DNA from: Pigmentiphaga sp. NML030171
GTDB taxonomy: Bacteria > Pseudomonadota > Gammaproteobacteria > Burkholderiales > Burkholderiaceae_B
NCBI RefSeq assembly: GCF_002188635.1
Contig: NZ_NINX01000051.1
Location: forward strand, 206,373-270,372
Direction of reading: 5' to 3'
Length of the DNA stretch: 64,000 nucleotides
The stretch's first letter is position 1. Each line of letters starts with the position of its first letter. The translations under genes and the position numbers were made by a program. A model generated the notes under the pieces. It was not told the origin of the DNA, ran no database searches, and saw only the letters and a list, made by a program, of their open reading frames with translations. Shown one piece after another: positions 53,547 through 63,238 of this stretch.

Positions 53547-55007
53547 ATGGCTAGCGTAGGATCCGCCCTTGGCGTGGGCTCCGGCCTCGAACTGTCCACC
53601 CTCCTGACCAACCTGATGGCGGCCGAAAAGGTGCCGCTGACCAAGCTGCAGGCCCAGGCCACCTCGGCCCAGACCAAGATCTCTGCGCTGGGCCAGCTCA
53701 AGAGCTCACTGTCTTCGTTGCTGACGGCGGCCTCCGGCCTGACGCCGGAAAAATTCACGGGCCTGGTCGGCAGCTCGTCGGACTCGTCGGTCGCCTTCAT
53801 CACGGCCGACAACAAGGCCGGCAAGATCAGCCACAAGCTCGACGTCACGTCGCTGGCCCAGGCCGAGAAGGCCGTCAGCGGCGCGCTGGCCAACGATGCG
53901 CAATTGAACGCGGGCACCCTTACCTTCAAACTCGGCAAGGTCGAGAACGGCAGCTTCGTCGCCGGCGAGGCCGAGGCCAAGTCCATCGTCATCGATGCCA
54001 CCAACAACACCCTGTCCGGCCTGCGCGATGCCATCAACAAGGCGGAAATGGGCGTCACGGCCTCGCTGGTCACCGACGGCTCCGGATCGCGGCTGGTATT
54101 GACGTCCACCACCACCGGCGCGGCCAATGCCTTCCAGGTGACCAGTTCGGACTCGGGTGCGGGCGGTACCCGTTCGCTGGACTTCTTCGATTACGACCCG
54201 GCCACCGCCCCGTCCTATTCCAGCGGCGGCTCGCCAGCCGGCATGAGCCGGCTTCAAGCCGGCGCCGACGCCCAATTCAAGCTGGACGGCATGGAAGTGA
54301 CAAGCGCCACCAACACCGTCACATCGGTGCTCGACGGCGTCACCATCACCCTGCAGAAGTCCGGCACCACCACGATCGCCACCAATCCGTCACCCAGCGG
54401 CGGCGCGGCGGCGCTGCAATCGCTGGTCACCGCCTACAACTCCTTCCTGAACGTGGCGGCGGCGCTATCGGCCAACGCGCCCAGCGAGACCCGGGGCAAG
54501 GCCGGCACCACCGGGCCGCTGGCCGGCGACGGACTGGTGCGCGACCTGACCGCCCGCATGCGCAATGAAGTCTTCTCGCCGATGCAGGGCGCCACCGGCC
54601 CCTACACGACGCTGGCCTCGCTGGGCGTGGGTTTCGACCAGGACGGGGCGCTGACGCTGGACACCGACAAGTTCAACAAGGCCATGGCGGCGGATCCCAG
54701 CGCCGTGTCCAGGCTGTTCACCCCCAAGCCTTTTGGCGAAGGCTCGCAAAGCCTGGTCGAGCGCTTCACCGCCCAGCTGTCGCCTTACACCGACAGCAAG
54801 GGCGTGATCGACAGCCGCACCGACGGCCTGAAAAGCACGATCAAGACCCTGGAGACCCAGCAGAACCAGATGAGCAATCGCCTGGAACAGATCGAGGCGC
54901 GCTACCGCCAGCAGTTCACGGCGCTCGATTCGCTGCTGACCCAGCTCAACAACACCGGCAGCTTCCTGACCCAGCAGATCGAGGCGTTGAAGAACCTCAA
55001 CAAGTAA
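53547..55007 (+). CDS. fliD: Flagellar filament capping protein FliD (HAP2)
   Basis: 486 residues from ATG 53547, with AGGA eight bases before it. N-terminal MASVGSALGVGSGLELSTLL and C-terminal NQMSNRLEQIEARYRQQFTA, then LLTQLNNTGSFLTQQIEALK, match FliD. It forms the filament cap and folds incoming flagellin. The upstream continuation of the reading frame is a flaG shadow. Confidence 0.96.
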   Translation: MASVGSALGVGSGLELSTLLTNLMAAEKVPLTKLQAQATSAQTKISALGQLKSSLSSLLTAASGLTPEKFTGLVGSSSDSSVAFITADNKAGKISHKLDVTSLAQAEKAVSGALANDAQLNAGTLTFKLGKVENGSFVAGEAEAKSIVIDATNNTLSGLRDAINKAEMGVTASLVTDGSGSRLVLTSTTTGAANAFQVTSSDSGAGGTRSLDFFDYDPATAPSYSSGGSPAGMSRLQAGADAQFKLDGMEVTSATNTVTSVLDGVTITLQKSGTTTIATNPSPSGGAAALQSLVTAYNSFLNVAAALSANAPSETRGKAGTTGPLAGDGLVRDLTARMRNEVFSPMQGATGPYTTLASLGVGFDQDGALTLDTDKFNKAMAADPSAVSRLFTPKPFGEGSQSLVERFTAQLSPYTDSKGVIDSRTDGLKSTIKTLETQQNQMSNRLEQIEARYRQQFTALDSLLTQLNNTGSFLTQQIEALKNLNK

Positions 55008-55059
55008 CGTGGCGGGCGCGCCAATGGGAACTCGGCGGTTTTGCCACGCCAATTCCCGC

Positions 55060-55086
55060 TTTAAGCCCGGCGCGCCAGGCCGTTAA
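55060..55086 (+). promoter_or_regulatory. Possible sigma-28 promoter of fliS
   Basis: GCCGTTAA at 55079-55086 (seven of eight consensus bases) with a weak -35 around TTTAAGCC at 55060. Spacing is acceptable but the -35 match is poor. Confidence 0.35.
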
Positions 55087-55143
55087 ATCCGTCAGGGCTG
55101 CCGCGCACGCGGCATGCCCCTATGCGTTCAGCAGGAGTCGCAC

Positions 55144-55551
55144 GTGTCGGGATTCGGAAATTTCGGGGCAAGAGCCTATGCCAGCGTCGGGGTGGAGACC
55201 GGGGTATCCAGCTCCAGTCCCCATGCGCTGATCCTGATGCTCTACGATGGCGCGCTGGAATCGCTGCGCAAGGCCATCGGCTGCATCGAGGCCAACGACC
55301 CGCTCGGCAAGACCCGGGCGCTCAGCCGCGCCACGCGCATCCTGGACGAAGGCCTGCGCGCGAGCCTGGACCACAAGGCCGGCGGCGACCTGGCCGGGCA
55401 GTTGAACGCCCTCTACGACTACATGCTTCGGCGCACGATGCAGGCCGGCATCGACAACGACCCCGCCCCCATCCTGGAAAGCGTGCGCCTGCTGGACGGC
55501 CTGCGCGAGGCCTGGGCCTCGATCCAGCCCGACAGCCAGGCGGCCGCCTGA
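55144..55551 (+). CDS. fliS: Flagellin export chaperone FliS
   Basis: 135 residues from GTG 55144, with AGGAG six bases upstream; an ATG at 55114 precedes this ribosome site. All-helical. GARAYASVGVETGVSSSSPH and LILMLYDGALESLRKAIGCI are typical of FliS. It binds the C-terminus of flagellin before export. It overlaps fliT by one base. Confidence 0.94.
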   Translation: MSGFGNFGARAYASVGVETGVSSSSPHALILMLYDGALESLRKAIGCIEANDPLGKTRALSRATRILDEGLRASLDHKAGGDLAGQLNALYDYMLRRTMQAGIDNDPAPILESVRLLDGLREAWASIQPDSQAAA

Positions 55552-55895
55552 TGACGATGCACAAGGACAACGGCATGGCGCCCGATCCCGCCCAGCTGGC
55601 GGTGCTCTACGGTCAGCTGGCCGAGATCAGCCGCACGATGCTGGCCGCGGCGCAACGGGGCGACTGGGATGCCGTCACGGCCAGCGAATCGGCCTGTGCC
55701 GGGCTCGTGGGACAATTGCGCCGATGCCCCATCGAGACCTGCCCGCCCGCCGAACGCGAAACCTGCATGCACTTGATACGCGAGATCCTTGCCAACGACG
55801 CCGCCACCCGGAACATCGCCGAGCCGTGGATGCGGGAACTGGAGCAGATACTCCGGCCCCGGCGTCATGCCTTCGGCGTGCAGATGTACCGCTGA
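55551..55895 (+). CDS. fliT: Flagellar chaperone FliT
   Basis: 114 residues, helical, with weak conservation as usual for FliT (LAVLYGQLAEISRTMLAAAQ, GDWDAVTASE). It starts at ATG 55551, overlapping the fliS stop. FliT binds FliD and in enterobacteria also FlhDC as a negative regulator. Its assignment rests on position and pattern. Confidence 0.85.
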   Translation: MTMHKDNGMAPDPAQLAVLYGQLAEISRTMLAAAQRGDWDAVTASESACAGLVGQLRRCPIETCPPAERETCMHLIREILANDAATRNIAEPWMRELEQILRPRRHAFGVQMYR

Positions 55896-55992
55896 ACGGG
55901 CCGACGCCGCGCCTGGCGGGCCGCAGCCCGCCAGGCCGGGCGTCCATGGGACGGAACGACATGCATAGCCCCGACATATCTGGAGACGGCGC

Positions 55993-57270
55993 TTGGTAGC
56001 GGACACTCGCCAGACGCAGCCGATCAGCGGCGTCTCCCCCGCGCAGAGCTGGGAGCGTTATCGCGAAGACGCCCGCGAGGCGGTGCTCGCGCGGCTGCTG
56101 AACGTGTCCGGCGGCAGCGCGGCAGGCGGCACGCGCCCTCCCGGCTCGCCGGGACTGCCGCACGGGCTGGTCCGGGCCACGGTGCTGCAGGCCAACAGCG
56201 ATACCGAAGCGCTGGTCAACATCGCGGGCAAGCCCTATCTGATCAATACACGCCAGGCACTGAGTCCGGGCATGACCGTGGTGCTGCGGCTGCTGGACGA
56301 CCGCACCTTCCTGCACGGCGAGGACGGCGGCCGTATCGGCGGCCCGCGATCGCCGGGCGATGGCGGCGGCCGGGGACAAAGCCCCCTGCCTGCCGCCACG
56401 GCCGACACCGAGGCGGCTTCACCGGAGATGGCCGCGCGCGCGGTGCGCGGGGTCTCGCCGGTGCCCATGCCGTCGCTGGCAGAACTCAAGCTCGAGACCG
56501 GCGACACCAAGGTGATGCTGAGCGGCTCGGCCCGCCTGCTGCTCGCGCTGGTCGACGAGACCGGCGGGACGCAGCGCAGCGTGCCCCTGGACGCCCTGCG
56601 CATCCCGGCGGGCACGCTGCCGGACGAAGCCGCGCGCCAGATCCGGCAGGCCGTGCAGCAGTCCGGACTGTTCTACGAAGCCCACCTGCAGGAGTGGCGC
56701 GAAGGGCGCCTGCCCATCGAAGCGCTGCGCGCCGAACCGCAGGCGGCGCTCTCGCCCGCGCCGCAGGCCCGCGACCCGGCTCCCCAGGCCGGCACTCCCA
56801 CGCCCGCGGCCGAGCCCGCCACGCCCGAGCAAAGCGCGGCCAAGGGTCTGCAAGCGGCCCTGGCCGCCATCCCGCCCGACGTGCGCCAGGTCGTGCACGA
56901 CCAGATCGCGGCGCTGGCCAGCGGCCGCCTGTTCCTGCAAGGCGCCTGGGCGGAACAACCCTTCACGCTGGAAATCGAGCCCGACGAAGGCAGGGGCGCC
57001 GACCCCGAGCTGCCGCTGGCCTGGCGCGTCCGCATCTCGGTCCAGACACGCAATCTGGGCACGATGCAGGTAGACATCGCGCTCGACGGCACCGATACCC
57101 GCATCGCCATCCAGCCCGACACCCGTACACTGCGCGGCCAGCGCCTGCGCGACCTGCAGGCCCGCCTTGCCGCCAGCGGCCTGGACCTGCAGCAGGCGCT
57201 GGATGGCCGGGGCCTGCGCATGTCCGACCTCAAGATCGCCACGGCGTCCCGCTCGCCGGCCCGCACATGA
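55993..57270 (+). CDS. FliK-family hook-length control-like protein
   Basis: 425 residues from TTG 55993 with GGAGA about 7 bases upstream; the start is uncertain. Ala/Pro-rich N-terminal and middle parts, then a FliK-type C-terminal domain at about 300-420 (LEIEPDEGRG, WRVRISVQTRNLGTMQVDIA, LRDLQARLAASGLDLQ). A second FliK-like gene, cut by the right edge, follows fliJ at 63691, so this one is the extra copy. It overlaps the next gene, an FlhB C-domain protein, by 4 bases, hinting that the two work together on export switching. Confidence 0.8.
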   Translation: MVADTRQTQPISGVSPAQSWERYREDAREAVLARLLNVSGGSAAGGTRPPGSPGLPHGLVRATVLQANSDTEALVNIAGKPYLINTRQALSPGMTVVLRLLDDRTFLHGEDGGRIGGPRSPGDGGGRGQSPLPAATADTEAASPEMAARAVRGVSPVPMPSLAELKLETGDTKVMLSGSARLLLALVDETGGTQRSVPLDALRIPAGTLPDEAARQIRQAVQQSGLFYEAHLQEWREGRLPIEALRAEPQAALSPAPQARDPAPQAGTPTPAAEPATPEQSAAKGLQAALAAIPPDVRQVVHDQIAALASGRLFLQGAWAEQPFTLEIEPDEGRGADPELPLAWRVRISVQTRNLGTMQVDIALDGTDTRIAIQPDTRTLRGQRLRDLQARLAASGLDLQQALDGRGLRMSDLKIATASRSPART

Positions 57271-57608
57271 CCCACCCCGCCGCCGAATCGCCCGCCGACG
57301 ACCCGCTCGACCCCAAGCGCATCCAGGCGGTGGCGCTGCGCTATGAAAAGGAGCGCAAGACGCCCATCGTGGTGGCCAAGGGCAGCGGCGCGATCGCCGA
57401 GGAAATCCTGCGCCGCGCCAAGGAAGCGGGCGTGTTCGTGCACAGCTCGCGCGAGCTGATCGATCTGCTGATGAAGGTGGACCTGGATGCCCGCATCCCG
57501 CCCTCGCTGTACGTGGCGGTGGCGGAGGTGCTGGCCTGGGTGTACAGGCAGGACGAGGAAGCCGGCGCCGCCGCGGGCGCCGGTCCGGACGGACGCCAGG
57601 TCCCGTAG
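57267..57608 (+). CDS. FlhB C-terminal-domain homologue (FhlX/YlqH type)
   Basis: 113 residues, soluble. It matches the part of FlhB after the NPTH cleavage site: VALRYEKERKTPIVVAKGSG, EEILRRAKEAGVFVHSSREL, DLDARIPPSLYVAVAEVLAW. The NPTH motif and the membrane domain are absent. Stand-alone proteins of this kind are known in several bacteria (YlqH in Bacillus, FhlX) and can substitute for the FlhB C-domain. It overlaps the fliK-like gene by 4 bases. It converges with fliE. Confidence 0.88.
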   Translation: MTHPAAESPADDPLDPKRIQAVALRYEKERKTPIVVAKGSGAIAEEILRRAKEAGVFVHSSRELIDLLMKVDLDARIPPSLYVAVAEVLAWVYRQDEEAGAAAGAGPDGRQVP

Positions 57609-57617
57609 AGGCCGGGC

Positions 57618-57971
57618 TCAGACCTGCATGTTCATGACTTCGTTGTAGGCCGCGATCACGCGGTTGCGCGCCTGCGCCAGCATCTGGAACGACAGGCTGG
57701 CCTTGTTCATCGCGATCATCGTGGTTTCCAGGCCGACCTCGGGATCGCCTTGCTGGTAGGCCTTCTGGACGGCGCTGGCCTCGGACTGGGCGCGCTGCAC
57801 GCCCTGGATCGCGTCGACCAGGACGTTGGCGAAGGATGCCGGCGCCGCGCCGGCGGCCGCACCGCCGCCCATCAGGGCATCGGGCCGCGCCAGCATCTGC
57901 GCCGCGCGCGCCATGCCGGTGGAGCCGGCTTGCCCGGTGGAGGATGCGAGCACGTCCTGGATGCGGTCCAT
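57618..57971 (-). CDS. fliE: Flagellar hook-basal body protein FliE
   Basis: 117 residues from ATG 57971 (MDRIQDVLASS). Typical FliE C-terminal half: SFANVLVDAIQGVQRAQSEA, GDPEVGLETTMIAMNKASLS, FQMLAQARNRVIAAYNEVMN. Connects the MS ring to the rod. Divergent from fliF over 202 bases, the standard fliE-fliFGHIJK layout. No FlhDC site could be assigned. Confidence 0.95.
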   Translation of the reverse strand: MDRIQDVLASSTGQAGSTGMARAAQMLARPDALMGGGAAAGAAPASFANVLVDAIQGVQRAQSEASAVQKAYQQGDPEVGLETTMIAMNKASLSFQMLAQARNRVIAAYNEVMNMQV

Positions 57972-58173
57972 ATGCGGTTTCCCATGGGGCAATTCTTTGG
58001 AGACTGCGATGGTAGCCGCGGCGGGAAGGATCCAGACCGGGAAGTACCGGGGCAAAACCCGTCTATTCCTTCCTTGGCTGTGACATTCTGCATCAAATAA
58101 TACAAGTCCTGGGAAATGGGACGCTCCGGCGCCCCTTCTTTCTTATCTGGCATTCAACGCCCCGCTTCATTAC

Positions 58174-59829
58174 ATGGCCGACGACACGCAGAACCAACCC
58201 GCCGCCGGGGCATCACGGGGTAACAAGCTCCTGGAGTCGTTCGGCAGGCTGCCCACGCGCCACCGGCTCGCCTTGCTGATCGGCATCCCCCTGCTCGTGG
58301 CCATCGTGGTGGCCGCGTTGCTGTGGAGCCGCGACCCGGAGTACCGCGTCCTGTTCAGCGGCCTGTCCGACCAGGACGGCGGGACCATCGTCGCCGCGCT
58401 GCAACAGCAGAAAGTGCCCTACCGGGTCGCCGACGGTGGCAGCGTCATCCTGGTGGCGCCCGACCAGGTCCACGAAGTCCGGCTGCGCCTGGCCTCGCAG
58501 GGCCTGCCGCGCGCCGGCAACGTCGGCTTCGAGCTGATGGACAACAGCCGCCTGGGCCTCACCCAGTTCCAGGAGCAGGTCAACTACCAGCGCGCGCTGG
58601 AGGGCGAACTGGCCCGTTCGATCCAGAGCCTGGGCACCGTCAAGAGCGCCCGGGTCCACCTGGCCATTCCCAAGCCCAGCATCTTCATGCGAGAGCAAAA
58701 CCGGCCCACGGCGTCGGTGCTGGTGCAGATGCTACCCGGCCGCGTGCTGGAACGCGGCCAGGTCGCCGGGATCGTCCACCTGGTCTCGTCCTCCGTTCCC
58801 GAACTCGCGCCCGGCGCGGTCAGCGTGGTGGACCAGACCGGCACCCTGCTGTCGGCCAACGATAGCGATCCGAACGGCCTGGACGCCACGCAGCTGGAAT
58901 ACCTGCGCACGCTGGAGCGCCAGTACACCCGCCGCATCTCCGAACTGATCTCGCCCATCGTCGGCGCCCAGAACCTGCGCGCGCAGGTCGCGATCGACCT
59001 GGACTTCAGCCGGCACGAGCAGACCGACGAGATCTACCGTCCCAATGGCGCCTCGCCCGACCAGGCCGCGATCCGCAGCCGGCAGAGCTCGGAGTCGCGC
59101 GAACCGGCGCAGGGCATGGACGGAGGCGTACCGGGCACGTTGAGCAACACGCCGCCGGGCGTCGCCGTCGCCCCGACGACCGGGGGCGCGGCCACCAATC
59201 CGCCCGCTCCCGGCGCGCAGGCCCAGCTACCCGCGCAGAACGTGAAGCGGGCCGACACCACCAACTACGAGCTGGACAAGACCGTGCGCTACGTGCGCGA
59301 GCCCGTGGGCCGCATCAAGCGCCTGTCGGCCGCCGTGGTGGTCAACCACCGCACCAGCGTGGTCAAGGGCGAGACGGTCAGCACGCCGCTGAGCGATGCC
59401 GAACTGGCCCAGATCAAGGCCCTGGTCAACGAGGCCGTCGGCTTCGACGCGCAGCGCCGCGATTCGGTATCGGTCATCAGCATCCCGTTCAACGAAGCCA
59501 CCGCCGAAGCCGCTTCCGAGCCGGCATTCTGGCAGCAGCCGGAGTTCGTCAACCTGGCACGCGACATAGGCGTGGCGATGGTCCTTGCGCTGGCGGTGCT
59601 GTACCTGATCATCGGGGTGATCCGTCCGGCCATCAAGCAGATGACCGCTCCTCCGCCGCCGCCCGAGCCCGTCTTCGCGGCCGACGGTCCCACGATGATG
59701 GCCGAAGCCCAGGCCGCCGATGCCGCCGGGGAACAACCGGAAGATCCGCTGGAGAAGGTCCGCCGCTTCGCACGCGAGAACCCGCAGGTCGTGGCCACGG
59801 TGATCCGGCAGTGGGTGAACGATGTTTAG
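58174..59829 (+). CDS. fliF: Flagellar MS-ring protein FliF
   Basis: 551 residues. Membrane segments at about 30-50 and 465-483. Between them are the ring-building domains (RVLFSGLSDQDGGTIVAALQ, NYQRALEGELARSIQSLGTV, ARVHLAIPKPSIFMREQNRP). The C-terminal cytosolic tail that binds FliG ends FARENPQVVATVIRQWVNDV. It forms the MS ring of the basal body. Repeat R6 starts one base after its stop codon and separates it from fliG. Confidence 0.97.
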   Translation: MADDTQNQPAAGASRGNKLLESFGRLPTRHRLALLIGIPLLVAIVVAALLWSRDPEYRVLFSGLSDQDGGTIVAALQQQKVPYRVADGGSVILVAPDQVHEVRLRLASQGLPRAGNVGFELMDNSRLGLTQFQEQVNYQRALEGELARSIQSLGTVKSARVHLAIPKPSIFMREQNRPTASVLVQMLPGRVLERGQVAGIVHLVSSSVPELAPGAVSVVDQTGTLLSANDSDPNGLDATQLEYLRTLERQYTRRISELISPIVGAQNLRAQVAIDLDFSRHEQTDEIYRPNGASPDQAAIRSRQSSESREPAQGMDGGVPGTLSNTPPGVAVAPTTGGAATNPPAPGAQAQLPAQNVKRADTTNYELDKTVRYVREPVGRIKRLSAAVVVNHRTSVVKGETVSTPLSDAELAQIKALVNEAVGFDAQRRDSVSVISIPFNEATAEAASEPAFWQQPEFVNLARDIGVAMVLALAVLYLIIGVIRPAIKQMTAPPPPPEPVFAADGPTMMAEAQAADAAGEQPEDPLEKVRRFARENPQVVATVIRQWVNDV

Positions 59830-59830
59830 C

Positions 59831-59912
59831 CCCCCCCTACGCGCTTCGCGCGCCCCCCAGGGGGCGATGCGGGTGGACCGGCGGAGCCGGATCCACCGCA
59901 TCCTGGGTCTAG
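59831..59912. repeat. Hairpin repeat element R6 between fliF and fliG
   Basis: Single module nearly identical to R5: seven C, TACGCGC, GGACCGGCGGAGCCGGATCC with arms GATGCGG/CCGCATC, ending CCTGGGTCTAG. The 60 bases that follow (to 59977) resemble the central part of R1 and R4 (GCTGTCGCTGGCTGCC), so R6 may be a composite element that lost its right half. Confidence 0.88.
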
Positions 59913-59976
59913 TACCCGTTTCTTGGATTGTTGCGTCGGTGCTGTCGCTGGCTGCCGGCGGGTGCAACGAAGTGAT

Positions 59977-60999
59977 ATGCCGATGATGAACGTGGTCAAT
60001 ACCGAACCCGACCAGGGGGTGGCCGATGGGGCGATCCTGTTGTTGTCGCTGGGAGAGGAAGAAGCGGCCGAGGTGCTGAAGTATCTGTCGCCGCGCGAGG
60101 TGCAGAAGCTGGGCACGGCAATGGCCGGGATGCAAGGCATCCCGCGCGAGGCGATGGACCAGGTGATCCAGCGCTTCGAGACAGACATCGGCGCGCACAC
60201 CGGCCTGGGCGCCGATGCCGACGCCTATCTGCGCAGCGTGCTGACCAAGGCGCTGGGCGCGGACAAGGCGGGGTTCCTGCTGGACCGCATCCTGCACACT
60301 GGCGACACCTCGGGCATCGAGAGCCTGAAGTGGATGGATCCGGCCAGCGTGGCCGAACTGATCCGCCACGAGCATCCGCAGATCATCGCCTCCATCCTGG
60401 TACACCTGGAGGCCGACCAGTCGGCCGGGGTGATCAATCACCTGGCGGAACGCGTTCGCGGCGACGTCCTGCTGCGCATCGCGACGCTGGACGGCATCCA
60501 GCCGGCCGCGCTGCGCGAGCTGAACGACGTGCTGCTGAAGATGCTGTCGGGCAACGAGCAGATCAAGCGCCGCAAGCTGGGCGGCGTCAAGACCGCCGCC
60601 GACATCCTCAATTACGTGGGTTCGTCGTCCGAGCACCAGATCCTGTCCATCGTCAAGCAGGTCGACACGGAGCTGGCGCAACGCATCATCGACGAGATGT
60701 TCACCTTCGAGAATCTCATCGACGCCGACGACCGCGGCATGCAGCTCCTGCTGCGCGAGGTCACGCCCGACTCGCTCATCCTCGCGCTCAAGGGCGCCAG
60801 CGCCGAGATGCGCGCCAAGGTGTTCCGCTGCATGCCGGCCCGCGCCGCGCAGCAACTGCGCGAGGACCTGGACGTGCGCGGCCCGGTCAAGATATCCGAG
60901 GTCGAGGCGCAGCAGAAGGAAATCCTGAAGATCGCGCGCCGTTTGACCGAGTCCGGCGACCTGGCCATCAACGGCATGGGCGAGGAACAGTATGTCTGA
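59977..60999 (+). CDS. fliG: Flagellar motor switch protein FliG
   Basis: 340 residues from ATG 59977; ATG 59983 and 59986 are close alternatives and no strong ribosome site picks one. Three domains: N (about 1-110, binds FliF), middle (about 115-200, with LIRHEHPQIIASILVHLEAD), and C (about 215-335, with the torque helix ILALKGASAEMRAKVFRCMP). Rotor protein that meets MotA and sets direction with CheY-P/FliM. Its start overlaps fliF in many bacteria, but here repeat R6 lies between them. Confidence 0.96.
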   Translation: MPMMNVVNTEPDQGVADGAILLLSLGEEEAAEVLKYLSPREVQKLGTAMAGMQGIPREAMDQVIQRFETDIGAHTGLGADADAYLRSVLTKALGADKAGFLLDRILHTGDTSGIESLKWMDPASVAELIRHEHPQIIASILVHLEADQSAGVINHLAERVRGDVLLRIATLDGIQPAALRELNDVLLKMLSGNEQIKRRKLGGVKTAADILNYVGSSSEHQILSIVKQVDTELAQRIIDEMFTFENLIDADDRGMQLLLREVTPDSLILALKGASAEMRAKVFRCMPARAAQQLREDLDVRGPVKISEVEAQQKEILKIARRLTESGDLAINGMGEEQYV

Positions 61000-61804
61000 G
61001 CCGCTGCTGGGCGCCCGCCGCATCCTGCGCGCCGACGAGGGCCGCAACCTGCCCGTCTGGCGCCTGGATACCTTCGGCGATGCGTCCATGCAGGGCGAGA
61101 CCCGGCGCCGGCCGCAGACCCCCGACGAAAAACGCGCCATCGAGGCGGCGCTGGCCGCCGCCCGGCAAGAAGCCGACCGCCGCGCGCGCGAACAGGCCGC
61201 GCGGCAGGAAACCACGGCGCCGGAACCTGCCGTGGCCGAGGCGGCCCAGCCGCCCGTAGCCCCGGCGCCGGCACCGGCACCGGCCGTCGATCCGGCCGAG
61301 GTCGAACGCATCAAGACGGCGGCCTTCGACGAAGGCTATGCCGCGGGCTACGACCATGGCAGCGCCGCGGCCCGGCGCGAGGCCGAGCAACTGCAGGCGA
61401 TGGCGCACGCCGCCTCGGGTGTGTTCGACCGCTTCGAGACCGACCTGGCTCCCCGGCTGCTGGAACTTGCCGCCGAGATCGCGCGCCAGGTCATCCAGCG
61501 CGAACTGGCGCTGGACAACAATGTGATCCTGGCGGTCGTGCGCGACGCCTTCAACCAGCTCATGGGCGGCGAAACCGGCAAGCAGTTGCTGCTGCACCCG
61601 TCCGACGTGCAACTGGTGCGCGCCCACCTGGGCGAGGAACTGGAACTGGGCCAATGGAAGATCGTCGAGGACGCCGGCGTCGAGGCCGGCGGCTGCCGGA
61701 TCTCCACCCAGCAGTCCGACATCGATGCCACCCTGGGCACGCGCTGGAAACGGACCCTGGCCACGCTGGGACAGGACAGCGCCTGGAGCGACGAACGTGC
61801 ATGA
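60992..61804 (+). CDS. fliH: Flagellar assembly protein FliH
   Basis: 270 residues. It overlaps the fliG end by 8 bases. A Glu/Ala-rich coiled N-terminal half with a Pro/Ala stretch near 75-100, then the GxxxG-like [20 protein letters not shown] and the C-terminal domain ([40 protein letters not shown]). It regulates the export ATPase FliI and tethers it to the export apparatus. Confidence 0.94.
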   Translation: MSEPLLGARRILRADEGRNLPVWRLDTFGDASMQGETRRRPQTPDEKRAIEAALAAARQEADRRAREQAARQETTAPEPAVAEAAQPPVAPAPAPAPAVDPAEVERIKTAAFDEGYAAGYDHGSAAARREAEQLQAMAHAASGVFDRFETDLAPRLLELAAEIARQVIQRELALDNNVILAVVRDAFNQLMGGETGKQLLLHPSDVQLVRAHLGEELELGQWKIVEDAGVEAGGCRISTQQSDIDATLGTRWKRTLATLGQDSAWSDERA

Positions 61805-63218
61805 CGCCCCCGCCAGCCTGGCCCGTTTCCTCGAAGGCTGCACCGCCCGCGTGCGGACCGCGTCGCCCGTGGCCGCATCGGGCCGCCTGACGCGCGTGGC
61901 CGGACTGGTCATGGAAGCCGTGGGGCTGAAGCTGCCGGTGGGCAGCACCTGCCGGATCGTGCAGGCCCACGATCGCGCCGCCGAGGCCGAAGTAGTGGGC
62001 TTCAACGGCGAGCGCCTGTTCCTGATGCCATCCAGCGAAGTCCATGGACTGACGGCGGGGTCGCTGGTGATGCCGCTGGAGCCGCAGCGGTCGCCCCCTT
62101 CCTACCCGCCGGCCGACCAGGCAGCCGACGCGGAACTCCCGGCCGAGGAAATCACCAAGCACCTGCCCGTGGGCGATGCATTGCTGGGGCGCGTGGTGGA
62201 TGGCGCCGGGCGCCCCCTGGACCGGCTGGGCCCCATCACTTCCGCCCAGCGCGCGCCGCTGGCCGCGCGGCCCATCAATCCCATCGAACGCCAGCCCATC
62301 GAGCGCCCGCTGGACGTCGGCGTGCGCGCCATCAACGCCATGCTGACGGTGGGACGCGGACAGCGCATGGGCCTGTTCGCCGGCTCCGGCGTCGGCAAGA
62401 GCGTGCTGCTGGGCATGATGGCGCGCTACACCGAGGCCGACGTGACCGTGGTGGGCCTGATCGGCGAACGCGGCCGCGAAGTCAAGGAATTCATCGACCA
62501 CATCCTGGGCCCGGAAGGACTGGCGCGGTCAGTCGTGGTCGCGGCGCCCGCCGATGCCGCGCCGCTGATGCGCCTGCAAGGCGCGGCCTACGCCACCGTG
62601 CTGGCCGAGCATTTCCGCGACCAGGGCAAGAACGTGCTGCTGATCATGGATTCGCTTACCCGCTACGCGATGGCCCAGCGGGAGATCGCGCTGGCCATCG
62701 GCGAACCGCCCGCCACCAAGGGCTATCCGCCATCGGTATTCGCCAAGCTTCCCGCGCTGGTGGAACGCGCCGGCAACGGCACCCACGGCGCCGGCTCGAT
62801 CACCGCCTTCTATACGGTGCTGACCGAAGGCGACGACCAGCAGGACCCCATCGCCGACTCGGCCCGGGCCATCCTGGACGGCCATATCGTGCTCAACCGG
62901 GCACTGGCCGACACCGGCCACTATCCCGCGATCGACATCGAACAATCGATCTCGCGGGCCATGCACAACATCGTGGGCGCCGAGCAGCAGCGCCATGCGC
63001 GCACCCTGAAAAAGCTGTTCTCGCGCTACCAGCGCTCGCGCGACCTGATCCAGGTGGGCGCCTACGTGCCGGGAACCGATCCCGAACTCGACCAGGCCAT
63101 CGCCGCGCACGCCACCATCGGCAATTTCCTGCAGCAGGACATGCAGGCGCGCGCGCCCTATGCCGACAGCCTGACCCTGATGACCGCCATCGCCGAACAC
63201 TTCGGCGCCGGCACTTGA
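61797..63218 (+). CDS. fliI: Flagellum-specific ATP synthase FliI
   Basis: 473 residues from GTG 61797 with GGAG upstream; it overlaps fliH by 8 bases. Walker A AGSGVGKS at 195-202, Walker B region [20 protein letters not shown], and the family [19 protein letters not shown]. Hexameric export ATPase. An extra Pro-rich insert lies at about 98-122 relative to enterobacterial FliI. Confidence 0.97.
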   Translation: MHDAPASLARFLEGCTARVRTASPVAASGRLTRVAGLVMEAVGLKLPVGSTCRIVQAHDRAAEAEVVGFNGERLFLMPSSEVHGLTAGSLVMPLEPQRSPPSYPPADQAADAELPAEEITKHLPVGDALLGRVVDGAGRPLDRLGPITSAQRAPLAARPINPIERQPIERPLDVGVRAINAMLTVGRGQRMGLFAGSGVGKSVLLGMMARYTEADVTVVGLIGERGREVKEFIDHILGPEGLARSVVVAAPADAAPLMRLQGAAYATVLAEHFRDQGKNVLLIMDSLTRYAMAQREIALAIGEPPATKGYPPSVFAKLPALVERAGNGTHGAGSITAFYTVLTEGDDQQDPIADSARAILDGHIVLNRALADTGHYPAIDIEQSISRAMHNIVGAEQQRHARTLKKLFSRYQRSRDLIQVGAYVPGTDPELDQAIAAHATIGNFLQQDMQARAPYADSLTLMTAIAEHFGAGT

Positions 63219-63238
63219 CCCGCCTCCAGAGGCCCGCC

